A stretch of 64,000 nucleotides of DNA, from NCBI RefSeq assembly GCF_009696375.1, contig NZ_VUMD01000010.1, positions 1 through 64,000 of the forward strand, written 5' to 3'. The notes below the pieces were generated by a model that saw only the letters and a list, made by a program, of their open reading frames with translations, did no database searches and was not told the origin of the DNA. How positions within the stretch are numbered: the stretch's first letter is position 1; each line of letters opens with the position of its first letter. Shown one piece after another: positions 23,982 through 32,007 of this stretch. Source of the DNA: Clostridium porci (GTDB taxonomy: Bacteria > Bacillota > Clostridia > Lachnospirales > Lachnospiraceae). The translations under genes were made by a program, and so were the position numbers.

Positions 23982-24422
23982 ATGTTAATGCCTAGTATTT
24001 TGGGAGAAAGTTTATTTGATGATTTTATGGATGATTTTGCATTTCCGGACATCGATAAAAAATTGTATGGGAAACATGCTCCCCATATCATGAAGACCGA
24101 TGTGAAAGAAAAAGACAACACTTATGAAGTGGACATTGATCTTCCCGGATTTAAGAAAGACGAGATTCAGTTCCAGCTTGAGAACGGTTATGTAACGGTA
24201 AGTGCAGCAAAAGGTCTGGATAAAGATGAAAAAGATAAGGAAGGAAAATATATCCGCCGCGAACGTTATGCTGGAAATGTAAGCAGAAGCTTTTATGTGG
24301 GAAACAAGGTTCAGAAGGAAGACATCCATCCGAAATTTGAAAATGGTATTCTTTTCTTTACTATTCCAAAAGAACAGAAGGCAGTTGAAAACAACTCCCA
24401 TTATATTCCCATTGAAGGTTGA
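23982..24422 (+). CDS. Small heat shock protein Hsp20
   Basis: The 146-residue protein has the alpha-crystallin domain in its middle (YEVDIDLPGFKKDEIQFQLE, RRERYAGNVSRSFYVG, HPKFENGILFFTIPK) and a short N-terminal arm with LFDDFMDDF. It binds unfolding proteins without ATP. Gut Clostridia often carry one Hsp20 under HrcA control, and the CIRCE element upstream agrees. A good AAAGGAG site precedes the ATG. The downstream hdeD-like gene is on the same strand 72 bases away. Confidence 0.94.
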   Translation: MLMPSILGESLFDDFMDDFAFPDIDKKLYGKHAPHIMKTDVKEKDNTYEVDIDLPGFKKDEIQFQLENGYVTVSAAKGLDKDEKDKEGKYIRRERYAGNVSRSFYVGNKVQKEDIHPKFENGILFFTIPKEQKAVENNSHYIPIEG

Positions 24423-24494
24423 TCTTAAACGGGCAGGGAATAAAACCCCTGCCTGTTTTAAACGCCAAATACAATTCGGAAAGAGGTTTTTGGT

Positions 24495-25027
24495 ATGAGT
24501 AAAACGACATCAAGAGTATTATGGATTTTAGCCGGAATTCTTCTGATTATAACCGGGATCGGGTGTTTGAGGAATCCCGGAGAGATTCTTTATGCTCTTC
24601 CCATTATCTTTGGAATTGCCATGATGTTTTCCGGCATAATAGATATTGTGATATTTGCAGCCGGGCATGATTATATGGCAGGCTCCGGCTGGTTTCTTGC
24701 TGACGGCATTCTGACCGTACTGATGTCTTTATTCATTCTGGGAAATAGCTGGTTTACCGCAATGACGATTTCCTTTATTTTAGGAATGTGGCTGATTTTT
24801 CAGGTATCACCAAATTGGTTCATTCTTTTGACCTTCAAAAACTTGGAGTAAAGGGCTGGGGCTGGTTTACGGTACTTGGAATCCTGCTGACTGTGATTGG
24901 TTTTCTGTCATTCACACATCCATTTGCTGGTATTACAGCTATGGCCTGGGCAATCGGATTTTTCCTGATCCTTCAGGGTATTGTATCCGTTATGCGTGGA
25001 TGCTTTTCCAACCGTTTCTGGTTGTAA
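24495..25027 (+). pseudogene. HdeD/DUF308 membrane protein interrupted by a -1 frameshift
   Basis: Two overlapping frames together make one HdeD-like protein of about 177 residues with six membrane segments. The first (from 24495) is in phase up to GMWLIFQ at 24803; the second continues with GITKLVHSF from 24803. The sequence reads CAGGTATC where CAGGGTATC would join them, so one G is missing around 24803. In the first frame the reading ends at 24851. Either the gene is a recent pseudogene or there is a sequencing error. HdeD-type proteins are linked to acid and heat stress in Proteobacteria. It follows hsp20. Confidence 0.8.
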
Positions 25028-25086
25028 AAATATAACCAAAACTAACATTTGCCAAGGAGGAAAAAGGCACCTCTTCATATAGATTC

Positions 25087-25122
25087 GGCTGCATACAAAA
25101 TTGTGTGCAGCCATTTATTTTT
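25087..25122 (+). terminator. Terminator after the hsp20-hdeD genes
   Basis: Stem GGCTGCA.ACA / TGT.TGCAGCC at 25087-25112, then ATTTATTTTT. It lies between the hsp20 unit and the convergent corA gene and may serve both strands, though the T-rich side is on the + strand. Confidence 0.8.
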
Positions 25123-25184
25123 CTCAACCTGATCCATTATTTTAAAAGCCACTCTTTTCTTTCTGAGAACCAATCACATATTTC

Positions 25185-26054
25185 TTACAACAACTTTTTC
25201 TTTTTAAAATATATTATTTCAAAAATAATCGTTATTGCTGCAATTACAATCACTGCAACATATCCATATTTCCACTGTAGCTCTGGCATATTTACAAAAT
25301 TCATACCATACCATCCAGTCAAAAGTGTCAAAGGAAGGAATATTGTTGTGACAACTGTAAGAATACACATAATCTTATTCTGCTGTGCTTCTTGCTGAGA
25401 TTGATACAGTTCACGTAACTGAAGTATATTTTCTCTAAGCAAATGCACATGGTTCTGCAGTCGCTCTGTCCTAAGTGCATAACGATTCCACGATTCTGTA
25501 TTACGGATAATAGGCAGTCCGTCTTGAGACTGTAATAAATCACCAATCATAGCCAGCTGTTCATAATATGCATCCAGCTCAGATAGTTTCTGTCGATACT
25601 TTGTAAGAACCGAAAAGAAATTATTTGGAACACCTTTTATAAGCTGATCTTCCATCTTTTCAATTTCTTTTTCCAAATGTAACAAATATAGAAGATCATT
25701 TTCAATCATCAATTCCATCATCTTAAGAAGAAACTGATCCGGTGATTTCAACTCCTGAAACTGTTCTTCCTTTTTCTCTATCCAGTGTTTCAGTTCCCCA
25801 CTGTCCTCAATTAAAAAAAGTTCTTTATCTGTCAGGTAAAATCCACAGACAACCTGCGGTGTACGTTTTTCATTTTTTTCCGGTACCCGCAAAGTTCCCA
25901 GAATACAATCCCGAAACACTTCCGCTTTACAGTATCGGATTGATCTTATACTGTGTAATAATTCGTTATCATGCGGAAAATCTTTCTTCAACTCACGAAA
26001 TTCATCTTCCCGTAAGATCGTAAGGCAATGTATATTCACCATAGGATTACTCAT
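25185..26054 (-). CDS. corA: CorA-family divalent cation (Mg2+) transporter
   Basis: A protein of about 289 residues with a long cytosolic helical part (LHLEKEIEKMEDQLIKGVPN, YYEQLAMIGDLLQSQ). Two C-terminal membrane helices follow, with the family signature YGMN between them (LTGWYGMNFVNMPELQW) and a basic tail. CorA pentamers admit Mg2+ and sometimes Ni2+ or Co2+. The ATG at 26054 stands right behind AAGGAG with very short spacing, so the ATG at 26042 (12 bases away) is also possible; the frame upstream to 26084 is unlikely. It is the last ion-transport gene of the block. Confidence 0.87.
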   Translation of the reverse strand: MSNPMVNIHCLTILREDEFRELKKDFPHDNELLHSIRSIRYCKAEVFRDCILGTLRVPEKNEKRTPQVVCGFYLTDKELFLIEDSGELKHWIEKKEEQFQELKSPDQFLLKMMELMIENDLLYLLHLEKEIEKMEDQLIKGVPNNFFSVLTKYRQKLSELDAYYEQLAMIGDLLQSQDGLPIIRNTESWNRYALRTERLQNHVHLLRENILQLRELYQSQQEAQQNKIMCILTVVTTIFLPLTLLTGWYGMNFVNMPELQWKYGYVAVIVIAAITIIFEIIYFKKKKLL

Positions 26055-26084
26055 ACTCCTTTCATCACATTTCTTAACAAACAA

Positions 26085-26603
26085 GAATACTCTTTATTCA
26101 TGTAAAATGCAAATATAAAACTGAAGAATTCTAATTTAATGGTCTTCGTGCATATTGCGGAGTTGAACGGTCGATTTTATGGAGCAAAACGGCCTCATTC
26201 CATTCCGAAACAGCCAACAAATTTGGTGGTTGCAGAATAATTCTTTATTCTGCTTGATTACACATAAGTACAGTCCGAAACCGTGTCAATGGGGCATTTA
26301 TGCCGGCTTTAGCCCCTGCCATTGACTCGGATTGAGGATTGTGCTATTCGACCGATGAAAATCATTATTTGGCCGTTAGAAAACGGAATTGCGGCCGTTG
26401 GTCACCGTAAAATGCAGCCTTCGTCATTATCGAAACATCTTATTCTTCTTGTATTCCTATTTTCAAAACATTTTTCTCATTTCATACTCAATTTTCTCTC
26501 AATGCCTTATCCCTCCATCTTTTGTATGCTTTTCCCACAGCAGTCCAGTACCACGCAGGTACGAACTGCCAGGGAAATCAATACAAAAATGGAGGGATTT
26601 TTT
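26085..26603. other. Intergenic region before parM, candidate parC/centromere
   Basis: No gene is seen in these 519 bases. The region holds an inverted repeat at 26285-26326 (GTCAATGG / CCATTGAC with GGGGC/GCCCC inside). It also has scattered short elements in both orientations: CGGTCGA near 26169, TCGACCG near 26348, AACGGCC near 26193, and GGCCGTT near 26373 and 26394. ParMR systems carry their centromere directly upstream of parM, so this is where one would look. No clean iteron array is visible to me. Confidence 0.4.
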
Positions 26604-27521
26604 ATGAGAGAAATCAAAAACACAAAAATCATCGCCGTAGATCATGGCTACGGCAATATTAAAACTGCCAACACGGTCACACCCACCGGAATCACAGCTT
26701 ACAAAAAAGAGCCAATTTTCACCTGGAACACTCTGGAATATAACGGCATCTATTACCGGATCGGCGAAGGGCACAAGGAATTTATATCGGACAAAACGAT
26801 GGATGAAGACTATTATCTCCTTACACTGATGGCAGTGGCAAGGGAACTGAACGTCTTTTCTATCCAGAAAGCAGATGTCCATCTGGCTGCCGGGCTTCCC
26901 CTGACATGGATCCGGAACCAGCGGGAAGAATTCCGTTCCTATCTGCTTCAGAATCCAGAAGTCAGCTACCGCTTCAACAACAAGGATTACCACATCCGCT
27001 TTGTTGGATGCAGCCTTTATCCACAGGGATACCCCGCAATCGTAAACCTTCTGAGTGCTCTGAAAGGCACCAATCTCCTTGCAGATATCGGGAACGGCAC
27101 CATGAACATCCTGTATATCAACAATAAAAAAGCACAGGAAAGCCGTTGCTGGACAGAAAAATTTGGGGTTAACCAGTGCATGATTGCAGCAAAGAATGCC
27201 ATCCTCGACCGGTTCGGTGTAAAGATCGAAGAATCCACAGTAGAACAGGTTCTGCGGTTCAAAGCAGCAGATACCTCTACCCCATATCTGGACTGTATTA
27301 CAGCTGTTGCCAGACAGTATGTAGCTGATATCTTTGCCACACTCCGCAAATATGAGTATAACCCTGACCTGATGCGGCTGTACGTGGTCGGTGGTGGCGG
27401 ATGCCTGATCCGTAATTTCGGGACGTATGACGAATCCCGTGTCACGATCCTTGATGATATCTGTGCTACCGCCAAGGGATATGAATATCTGGCTCTGATG
27501 AGTCTGAAAAGGAGGGAATAA
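26604..27521 (+). CDS. parM: ParM/StbA-like actin-family plasmid segregation protein
   Basis: The ATG at 26604 follows GGAGGGA and gives 305 residues. Actin-fold motifs are visible: phosphate 1 VDHGYGNIKTA near the start, phosphate 2 LLADIGNGTMNILY and the adenosine segment LYVVGGGGCLIRNF. Such proteins polymerise to push apart plasmid copies. The next gene, 3 bases on, looks like its DNA adaptor. RepA and a DnaC-like loader follow. The whole unit is typical of plasmids and plasmid-like integrative elements in Firmicutes. Confidence 0.85.
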   Translation: MREIKNTKIIAVDHGYGNIKTANTVTPTGITAYKKEPIFTWNTLEYNGIYYRIGEGHKEFISDKTMDEDYYLLTLMAVARELNVFSIQKADVHLAAGLPLTWIRNQREEFRSYLLQNPEVSYRFNNKDYHIRFVGCSLYPQGYPAIVNLLSALKGTNLLADIGNGTMNILYINNKKAQESRCWTEKFGVNQCMIAAKNAILDRFGVKIEESTVEQVLRFKAADTSTPYLDCITAVARQYVADIFATLRKYEYNPDLMRLYVVGGGGCLIRNFGTYDESRVTILDDICATAKGYEYLALMSLKRRE

Positions 27522-27524
27522 GCC

Positions 27525-27908
27525 ATGGCAAACAACATCAGAAGCACAAATCTGCGCTTCAATCTGGAGAAAGAACTGCAACGGAAAGCATGGGAATATC
27601 TGCAAGCCATGGACAAGCAGGAATTCAAATCCTACAGCCATGTGATCGCCCTTGCACTGGTCGATTATTTTGACCGATATTATCGCACACAGGAAGACCC
27701 CTATCTGGAAACCCGGGAACGAGAAGAACGTTTTGTCGCTCAGATTATAGAAGCCGTGGAAAAGAGCCTGAACCAAACGCTTCCCCTCTTCCTTTCCGGT
27801 CTGACAGCAGGGATGGCACAAAGGGAGCCCCAAAGCAGGGCATCCTTACCGTCTCATGAAGAACCGGAGCCAGAGACAGATGTAGACTGGGATTTTCTCG
27901 GAGAATAG
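27525..27908 (+). CDS. ParR-like centromere-binding adaptor
   Basis: The 127-residue protein starts 3 bases after parM. An N-terminal part looks like a DNA-binding ribbon-helix-helix (NLRFNLEKELQRKAWEYLQ, YSHVIALALVDYFDRY), and a flexible acidic C-terminus ends DVDWDFLGE. In ParMR systems the adaptor binds the centromere with an RHH fold and caps the filament with its acidic tail, which fits. The assignment rests on position and shape, not on a clear sequence match. Confidence 0.7.
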   Translation: MANNIRSTNLRFNLEKELQRKAWEYLQAMDKQEFKSYSHVIALALVDYFDRYYRTQEDPYLETREREERFVAQIIEAVEKSLNQTLPLFLSGLTAGMAQREPQSRASLPSHEEPEPETDVDWDFLGE

Positions 27909-27932
27909 CCGAGACGCAAAGGAGGTGGACAC

Positions 27933-28649
27933 ATGACGGAATTTCTGACAGGAAATACCATACTGCCGCCCTATATGGTATTTCCCAAGTTTCTCCTGGA
28001 TATGGAGCTGAATGAAACAACCAAGCTGCTCTATATGGTTCTGCTTGACCGTGCAAGGCTCTCCCTGAAAAACGAAGGCTGGACAGATACATCCGGTCAT
28101 GTGTTCCTCTACTTTACCATCGATGCAATGGCGGAGGTTCTCCACAAAAGCCAGATGACAATCAAAACATCCCTGGCAGCACTGGAAAAGGAGGATCTGA
28201 TCCTTCGAAAACGTCAGGGAGCCGGGCATCCCAACCAGATCTATATAAAATTCCCGGCAGGGGCATTCTGCCAGACAGACAGGATTCTTTCCCCGAGACA
28301 GACAGAAAACTGTCCTGCTGACAGACAGGATTCTTTCCCTGAGACAGACAGAAAACTGTCCTGTAATAAGAAAGAGAGAGATAAGAACGATTTATCAAAA
28401 AGAGAGAGCCAGGGGAAACGCTCTCCCTATGGCAAATTTCAAAATGTATTCCTGTCAGAAAAGGAACTGGAAGAAGTCAGACAGTCGGTTTCAGACTGGC
28501 AGGAATATATCGAACGGTTATCCGGCTACATGGCTTCCACTGGAAAGCACTACCAAAACCATGCAGCCACCATCATCAACTGGGCAAGGCAGGACAATCC
28601 CCCTTCCCGGCAAAGTATTTACGAAAGTGAGGAGTACGAAACATTATGA
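27933..28649 (+). CDS. repA: Replication initiator protein A (RepA_N family)
   Basis: The 238-residue protein opens with the RepA_N domain: PPYMVFPKFLLDMELNETTK, LLYMVLLDRARLSLKNEGW and a winged-helix part SQMTIKTSLAALEKEDLI. A variable linker with two 46-bp DNA repeats follows (28274-28363), then a C-terminal helical domain (SDWQEYIERLSGYMASTGKH). RepA_N replicons usually have their origin inside the rep gene, in this linker. It overlaps the DnaC-like gene by 4 bases. It would start replication of the excised or plasmid form. Confidence 0.87.
   Translation: MTEFLTGNTILPPYMVFPKFLLDMELNETTKLLYMVLLDRARLSLKNEGWTDTSGHVFLYFTIDAMAEVLHKSQMTIKTSLAALEKEDLILRKRQGAGHPNQIYIKFPAGAFCQTDRILSPRQTENCPADRQDSFPETDRKLSCNKKERDKNDLSKRESQGKRSPYGKFQNVFLSEKELEEVRQSVSDWQEYIERLSGYMASTGKHYQNHAATIINWARQDNPPSRQSIYESEEYETL
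28274..28363. repeat. Two 46-bp direct repeats inside repA, candidate origin
   Basis: The unit beginning GACAGACAGGATTCTTTCCC and continuing through GAGACAGACAGAAAACTGTCCTG occurs at 28274-28319 and 28320-28363 with one internal difference (C/T). Each unit contains a CAGACAG-AAAA-CTGTC hairpin. The placement in the linker part of repA matches the iteron-like origins known for RepA_N plasmids. Confidence 0.65.
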
Positions 28650-29479
28650 AAAAGTTTACAGAAGAACTGACCAATCAGGAACCAAACAGAGAGTTGCAGC
28701 CGGATGAATATTTTCATGACTCCGACACCCTGATCTACTGCGCCAAATGCCATACACCCCGACAGGGCAGGTACACCTTGCAGGGCAGGGTATTCATGCC
28801 GCCCATCCGATGCAAATGCCAGCAGGAACTCTATGAACAGGAAGAAAACAAACGGAAACTGCTGGAGAAACAGGCAGAAATCGAACGGATGAAAGCCAGC
28901 GGGTTACAGGATAAGGCACTCTATGATTATACATTTGACAAAGATAACGGCATCAATCCGGAGATGGCATACGCCCACAAATATGTGGATAACTGGGAAG
29001 ATATGAAAGCCAATTCCTCCGGTCTTCTCCTCTGGGGAAATGTCGGTACCGGGAAATCCTTCTTTGCGGGCTGTATTGCCAATGCTCTTCTGGAAAAAGG
29101 TGTTCTGGTGCTGATGACAAATTTCTCCCGGATTCTGAATACCCTGACCGGAATGCACTTCGAAGACAGGAACCAGTTCATTGACAGTCTGAACCGATAC
29201 AGCCTGCTAATCATTGATGACCTAGGGATTGAACGCAATTCTGAATTTGCCCTTGAACAGGTATTCAATGTGATCGACAGCCGTTACCGCAGCAAAAAAC
29301 CGCTGATTGTAACAACCAATCTCACATTGACGGAACTGAATAATGCACCTGACGTGGCACATAGAAGAATTTATGACCGAATTCTGGAACGGTGTGCCCC
29401 CATTCGTATCAATAACCGCAACATCCGACAGGTCAATGCCTCTGCCAATCTGCAGGAAGCGAAAAAAATACTGCTGTAA
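28646..29479 (+). CDS. DnaC-like helicase-loader ATPase with N-terminal zinc finger
   Basis: A 277-residue protein. Cys32, Cys35, Cys56 and Cys58 form a likely zinc site. The AAA+ core has Walker A GNVGTGKS (131-138), Walker B LLIIDDLG and the sensor stretch PLIVTTNLTLTEL. C-terminal arginines around RRIYDRILERCAPI match DnaC/DnaI/IstB loaders. It overlaps repA, so it probably loads the replicative helicase at the element's origin. Confidence 0.88.
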   Translation: MKKFTEELTNQEPNRELQPDEYFHDSDTLIYCAKCHTPRQGRYTLQGRVFMPPIRCKCQQELYEQEENKRKLLEKQAEIERMKASGLQDKALYDYTFDKDNGINPEMAYAHKYVDNWEDMKANSSGLLLWGNVGTGKSFFAGCIANALLEKGVLVLMTNFSRILNTLTGMHFEDRNQFIDSLNRYSLLIIDDLGIERNSEFALEQVFNVIDSRYRSKKPLIVTTNLTLTELNNAPDVAHRRIYDRILERCAPIRINNRNIRQVNASANLQEAKKILL

Positions 29480-29535
29480 TGATTCCGATACCAACAATAT
29501 CAAAAAATGTTACCTCATTATTACCACTATTCTCA

Positions 29536-29587
29536 GGCGGTGATACTGCAATCTCCCTTTCCAGACATGGGAGAAAGTATCACTGCC
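29536..29587. repeat. Long hairpin after the DnaC-like gene
   Basis: The arms GGC.GTGATACT / AGTATCAC.GCC enclose an inner stem TCTCCC / GGGAGA. No T-tract follows on either side, so it is not a usual terminator. It could be a processing site or a site for a replication or transfer protein. Confidence 0.6.
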
Positions 29588-29669
29588 ATTGACCATCCAA
29601 AACAGTACCAATTCAAAGAATTGTAAGACCAAAAGCCCGGATACGGGCATAGAAAAGGAGACGCCAGAT

Positions 29670-29891
29670 ATGGCAGAAGAAAAAACAATGACATCAGAAG
29701 AAAAAGCACTTTTGCAGGCAAAACACCGACAGGAGGAAGCCGAAGCAAGAAACCGCAGGAAAGAACGTAACGCCAGAACGCACCGATTGATCCAGGAAGG
29801 AGCAATTCTGGAAAGCGTTGCTCCACATATCCGGGAAATGGATTTGGATCTCCTGAAGCGGGAACTGATAATCCGGCTACAAGGACTTTAA
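29670..29891 (+). CDS. DUF3847-like small protein upstream of the relaxase
   Basis: The ATG at 29670 is preceded by AAAAGGAG with 8-base spacing, giving 73 residues. The longer frame from 29589 lacks such a site. The protein is charged, mostly helical, with KALLQAKHRQEEAEARNRRK and then RTHRLIQEGAILESV, the pattern of DUF3847 proteins found beside MobA/MobL relaxases. It may be an accessory DNA-binding factor of the relaxosome, like MobC. The oriT starts 26 bases after its stop. Confidence 0.7.
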   Translation: MAEEKTMTSEEKALLQAKHRQEEAEARNRRKERNARTHRLIQEGAILESVAPHIREMDLDLLKRELIIRLQGL

Positions 29892-29917
29892 ATTAAATAA
29901 AGATATTTTACTCCCGA

Positions 29918-29954
29918 AGGGCGCACTTACTCACCACCTCAAAGAGGCGGTGGT
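29918..29954 (-). other. oriT: oriT core with RSF1010-like nic sequence
   Basis: On the minus strand a hairpin (arms ACCACC.CTC / GAG.GTGGT, 29933-29954) is followed by TAAGTGCGCCCT (29918-29929). This matches the arrangement of RSF1010/R1162-type (MOBQ) origins, where an inverted repeat precedes TAA(G/A)TGCG^CCCT and the relaxase cuts between G and C. It lies 265 bases upstream of the MobA/MobL relaxase. Confidence 0.82.
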
Positions 29955-30218
29955 ATCCTTCCCGTTGGTCAGGCTCGTGCGCTCTGCCGAGGGCTATCCG
30001 CTGTTGCAGGCAACACCGGCTATGCAGCCATTACAATCTGCTTCTATCCGATTGTAAGTATTTCGGATTTTCCGAAACACTCGGCTAAAAACATTTACCG
30101 GATATGGCTGCCTGATAAAACCTGCCACCGGCAACTTTTATTCAGTTTTGAATAAAACCACAGCCCCATAAAAGACAAATTCAAATCATACACCATCACA
30201 GAGAGGAGGTTCATGCCT
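29955..30218. other. Structured non-coding region between oriT and relaxase
   Basis: No gene is seen here. Several stems can be drawn: GCAGCCAT (30015-30033 area) with ATGGCTGC (30098-30107 area), TTACAATC with GATTGTAA between them, and TTTCGGA/TCCGAAA. The block CCGGATATGGCTGCCTGA resembles part of the large inverted repeat at 2120-2286. It probably belongs to the transfer origin and the relaxase promoter or operator. Confidence 0.5.
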
Positions 30219-31928
30219 ATGGCAATTTACCACATGGAAGCCAAGGTTGTCAGCCGGGGCTCCGGGCGGTCTGCCGTTGCCGCTTCCGCCTATATGAGCT
30301 GCAGCCGGATGTACAATGATTATGATGGCATCCAGCATGACTATACACGAAAACATGGGCTGATATATCAGGAAGTAATGCTTCCACCAATGGCTCCACC
30401 TGATTGGAAGGATCGGGAGCAGCTCTGGAATGCTGTGGAAGCTGCTGAAAAAACAAAAGATAGCCGACTGGCGAGAGAATTTGTTGTGGCTCTTCCCATA
30501 GAATTGGATACCGACAGCAATATATCTCTCATTCGGGATTTTATTCAAAAGAACTTTGTAGATCTGGGAATGTGTGCTGATTTTGCCATCCACGATACCG
30601 ACGGTCATAACCCTCATGCACACATTCTTCTTACCGTCCGTCCATTGAACGAAAACGGGACATGGCAGTATAAAACAGAAAAAGAATATCTTTGTATAAA
30701 AGATGGTAAGGAAAAAGGCTTTACTGCCGCAGAATTTAAAGAAGCACAAAAGGAAGGATGGGAGAAGCAATACCGCTATCAGGCAGGCAAGAAGAAAATA
30801 TATCTGACTCCATCTGCAGCACTGGAAAAAGGATATGAGCGTGTGGACAAGCATCCGAAAAGCACCCGATACGGCAGGCAAAATCCCATTTCCGAGAGGT
30901 GGAACAGCGAAGAGCAAATCTGTCTCTGGAGAGAAAAATGGGCAGAGGCTGTAAACAAAATGCTTGCCCAAAATCAGATACACGCATCCATCGATCACCG
31001 CAGCTTTGCAAATCAGGGAATCACCGAACAGCCTACCATCCATGAGGGCTATATTGCTCAGAATATGGAAAAGAAAGGTATGATATCCGACCGCTGTGAG
31101 ATCAACCGCCAGATTCGTGCAGATAATAAAATGCTCCGGGAATTAAAAGCACAGGTTGCAAAACTGGCACAGGCAGTGGAAAGATCTATTCCTGTCATTG
31201 CAGAAACGATGGAAGCCATCCGAAATCATATGATATTTACTCAATATCATTTGCTTCACAATGAAATGCAAAAAGAAGTGATCCATGACTGGATACAGCA
31301 CTTTCATCCCATCCTGAATAAATACAATACCGTTAAGAAAAAGCTCAAAGCCAAAATCGCTGAAAAGAAAGAACTGAATTTACAGAAGGATAAAACCCGT
31401 ATTCTGAATCCTATCCAGCATATAAAATTGAATCAACAGCTAACCACAGTAACGGAAGAAATAGAAGAACTGAAATCCCGGAAAGAGCATCTGATATTTC
31501 AGGCAGAGTGTTCCACAGATAAAGACATGACCAATCTTTCTAAGAAATATGACCAGATGAACAAGAATCTGGATGTACTGGATTCTCAGGATGTTACGCT
31601 CAAAGCACAACTCAAAAAAGATGCAGCGGCTTTCCGTGAAGAATCCTTTCGTCCGGAACCAGAGCAATATCTTGAATTATTGGACACCCGAATCCAGATC
31701 CGTCCAGATTTCCAGGATAAGCTGATTACCCAACTCAAAGCAACTTTTGGTAAATATTATGACTATCACCGCCGTGACATTGCAGCCGAAGAGGTAGATT
31801 ATCTTAATGTGGAAGATCCTGATGTTTTCTCCCATCGGATATGGGAACTTGAATATCATCGAAAACAGGAAATGCGAAGAAGCCGGCCTGGCAGGTCCAA
31901 GAAAAAATCACATGATATGGAATTGTAA
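30219..31928 (+). CDS. mobA: MobA/MobL-family (MOBQ) relaxase
   Basis: The start at 30219 has GGAGG nine bases upstream and gives 569 residues beginning MAIYHMEAKVVSRG, the standard opening of this family. The catalytic tyrosine is likely in AAS-AYMS (about residue 25). The metal-binding histidines are in DGHNPHAHILLT (about 130-136). The C-terminal half is long coiled coil (LKAKIAEKKELNLQKDKTR, TTVTEEIEELKSRKE). It nicks the oriT upstream and stays bound to the 5' end for transfer. No coupling protein lies nearby, and the one at 110 is broken, so transfer would need a helper. Confidence 0.9.
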   Translation: MAIYHMEAKVVSRGSGRSAVAASAYMSCSRMYNDYDGIQHDYTRKHGLIYQEVMLPPMAPPDWKDREQLWNAVEAAEKTKDSRLAREFVVALPIELDTDSNISLIRDFIQKNFVDLGMCADFAIHDTDGHNPHAHILLTVRPLNENGTWQYKTEKEYLCIKDGKEKGFTAAEFKEAQKEGWEKQYRYQAGKKKIYLTPSAALEKGYERVDKHPKSTRYGRQNPISERWNSEEQICLWREKWAEAVNKMLAQNQIHASIDHRSFANQGITEQPTIHEGYIAQNMEKKGMISDRCEINRQIRADNKMLRELKAQVAKLAQAVERSIPVIAETMEAIRNHMIFTQYHLLHNEMQKEVIHDWIQHFHPILNKYNTVKKKLKAKIAEKKELNLQKDKTRILNPIQHIKLNQQLTTVTEEIEELKSRKEHLIFQAECSTDKDMTNLSKKYDQMNKNLDVLDSQDVTLKAQLKKDAAAFREESFRPEPEQYLELLDTRIQIRPDFQDKLITQLKATFGKYYDYHRRDIAAEEVDYLNVEDPDVFSHRIWELEYHRKQEMRRSRPGRSKKKSHDMEL

Positions 31929-31958
31929 TTTAGTGTCTCTTTACCCCCTTATAAACTC

Positions 31959-32005
31959 AAAGAACTGAACAAATGGGATTTTTCGTCCTACTTGTTCAGC
32001 TCTTT
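31959..32005. terminator. Two-way terminator between relaxase and tnpV
   Basis: Long stem AAAGA.CTGAACAA / TTGTTCAG.TCTTT with inner GGA/TCC, flanked by A-rich and T-rich ends on both sides. It separates two convergent genes. Confidence 0.75.
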
Positions 32006-32007
32006 GT

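Noticed and set aside
26499..27833. A 444-codon frame on the minus strand opposite parM
   Set aside because: It runs antisense to the clear ParM and ParR-like genes, shows no family pattern (Cys/Phe-rich) and has no ribosome binding site.
28261..28370. Direct repeats as a CRISPR array
   Set aside because: Only two contiguous 46-bp units without spacers, inside a coding region.
30186..31043. A 285-codon minus-strand frame across the relaxase start
   Set aside because: Antisense to a clear relaxase; composition is Phe/Cys/Ile-rich as expected for a shadow frame.
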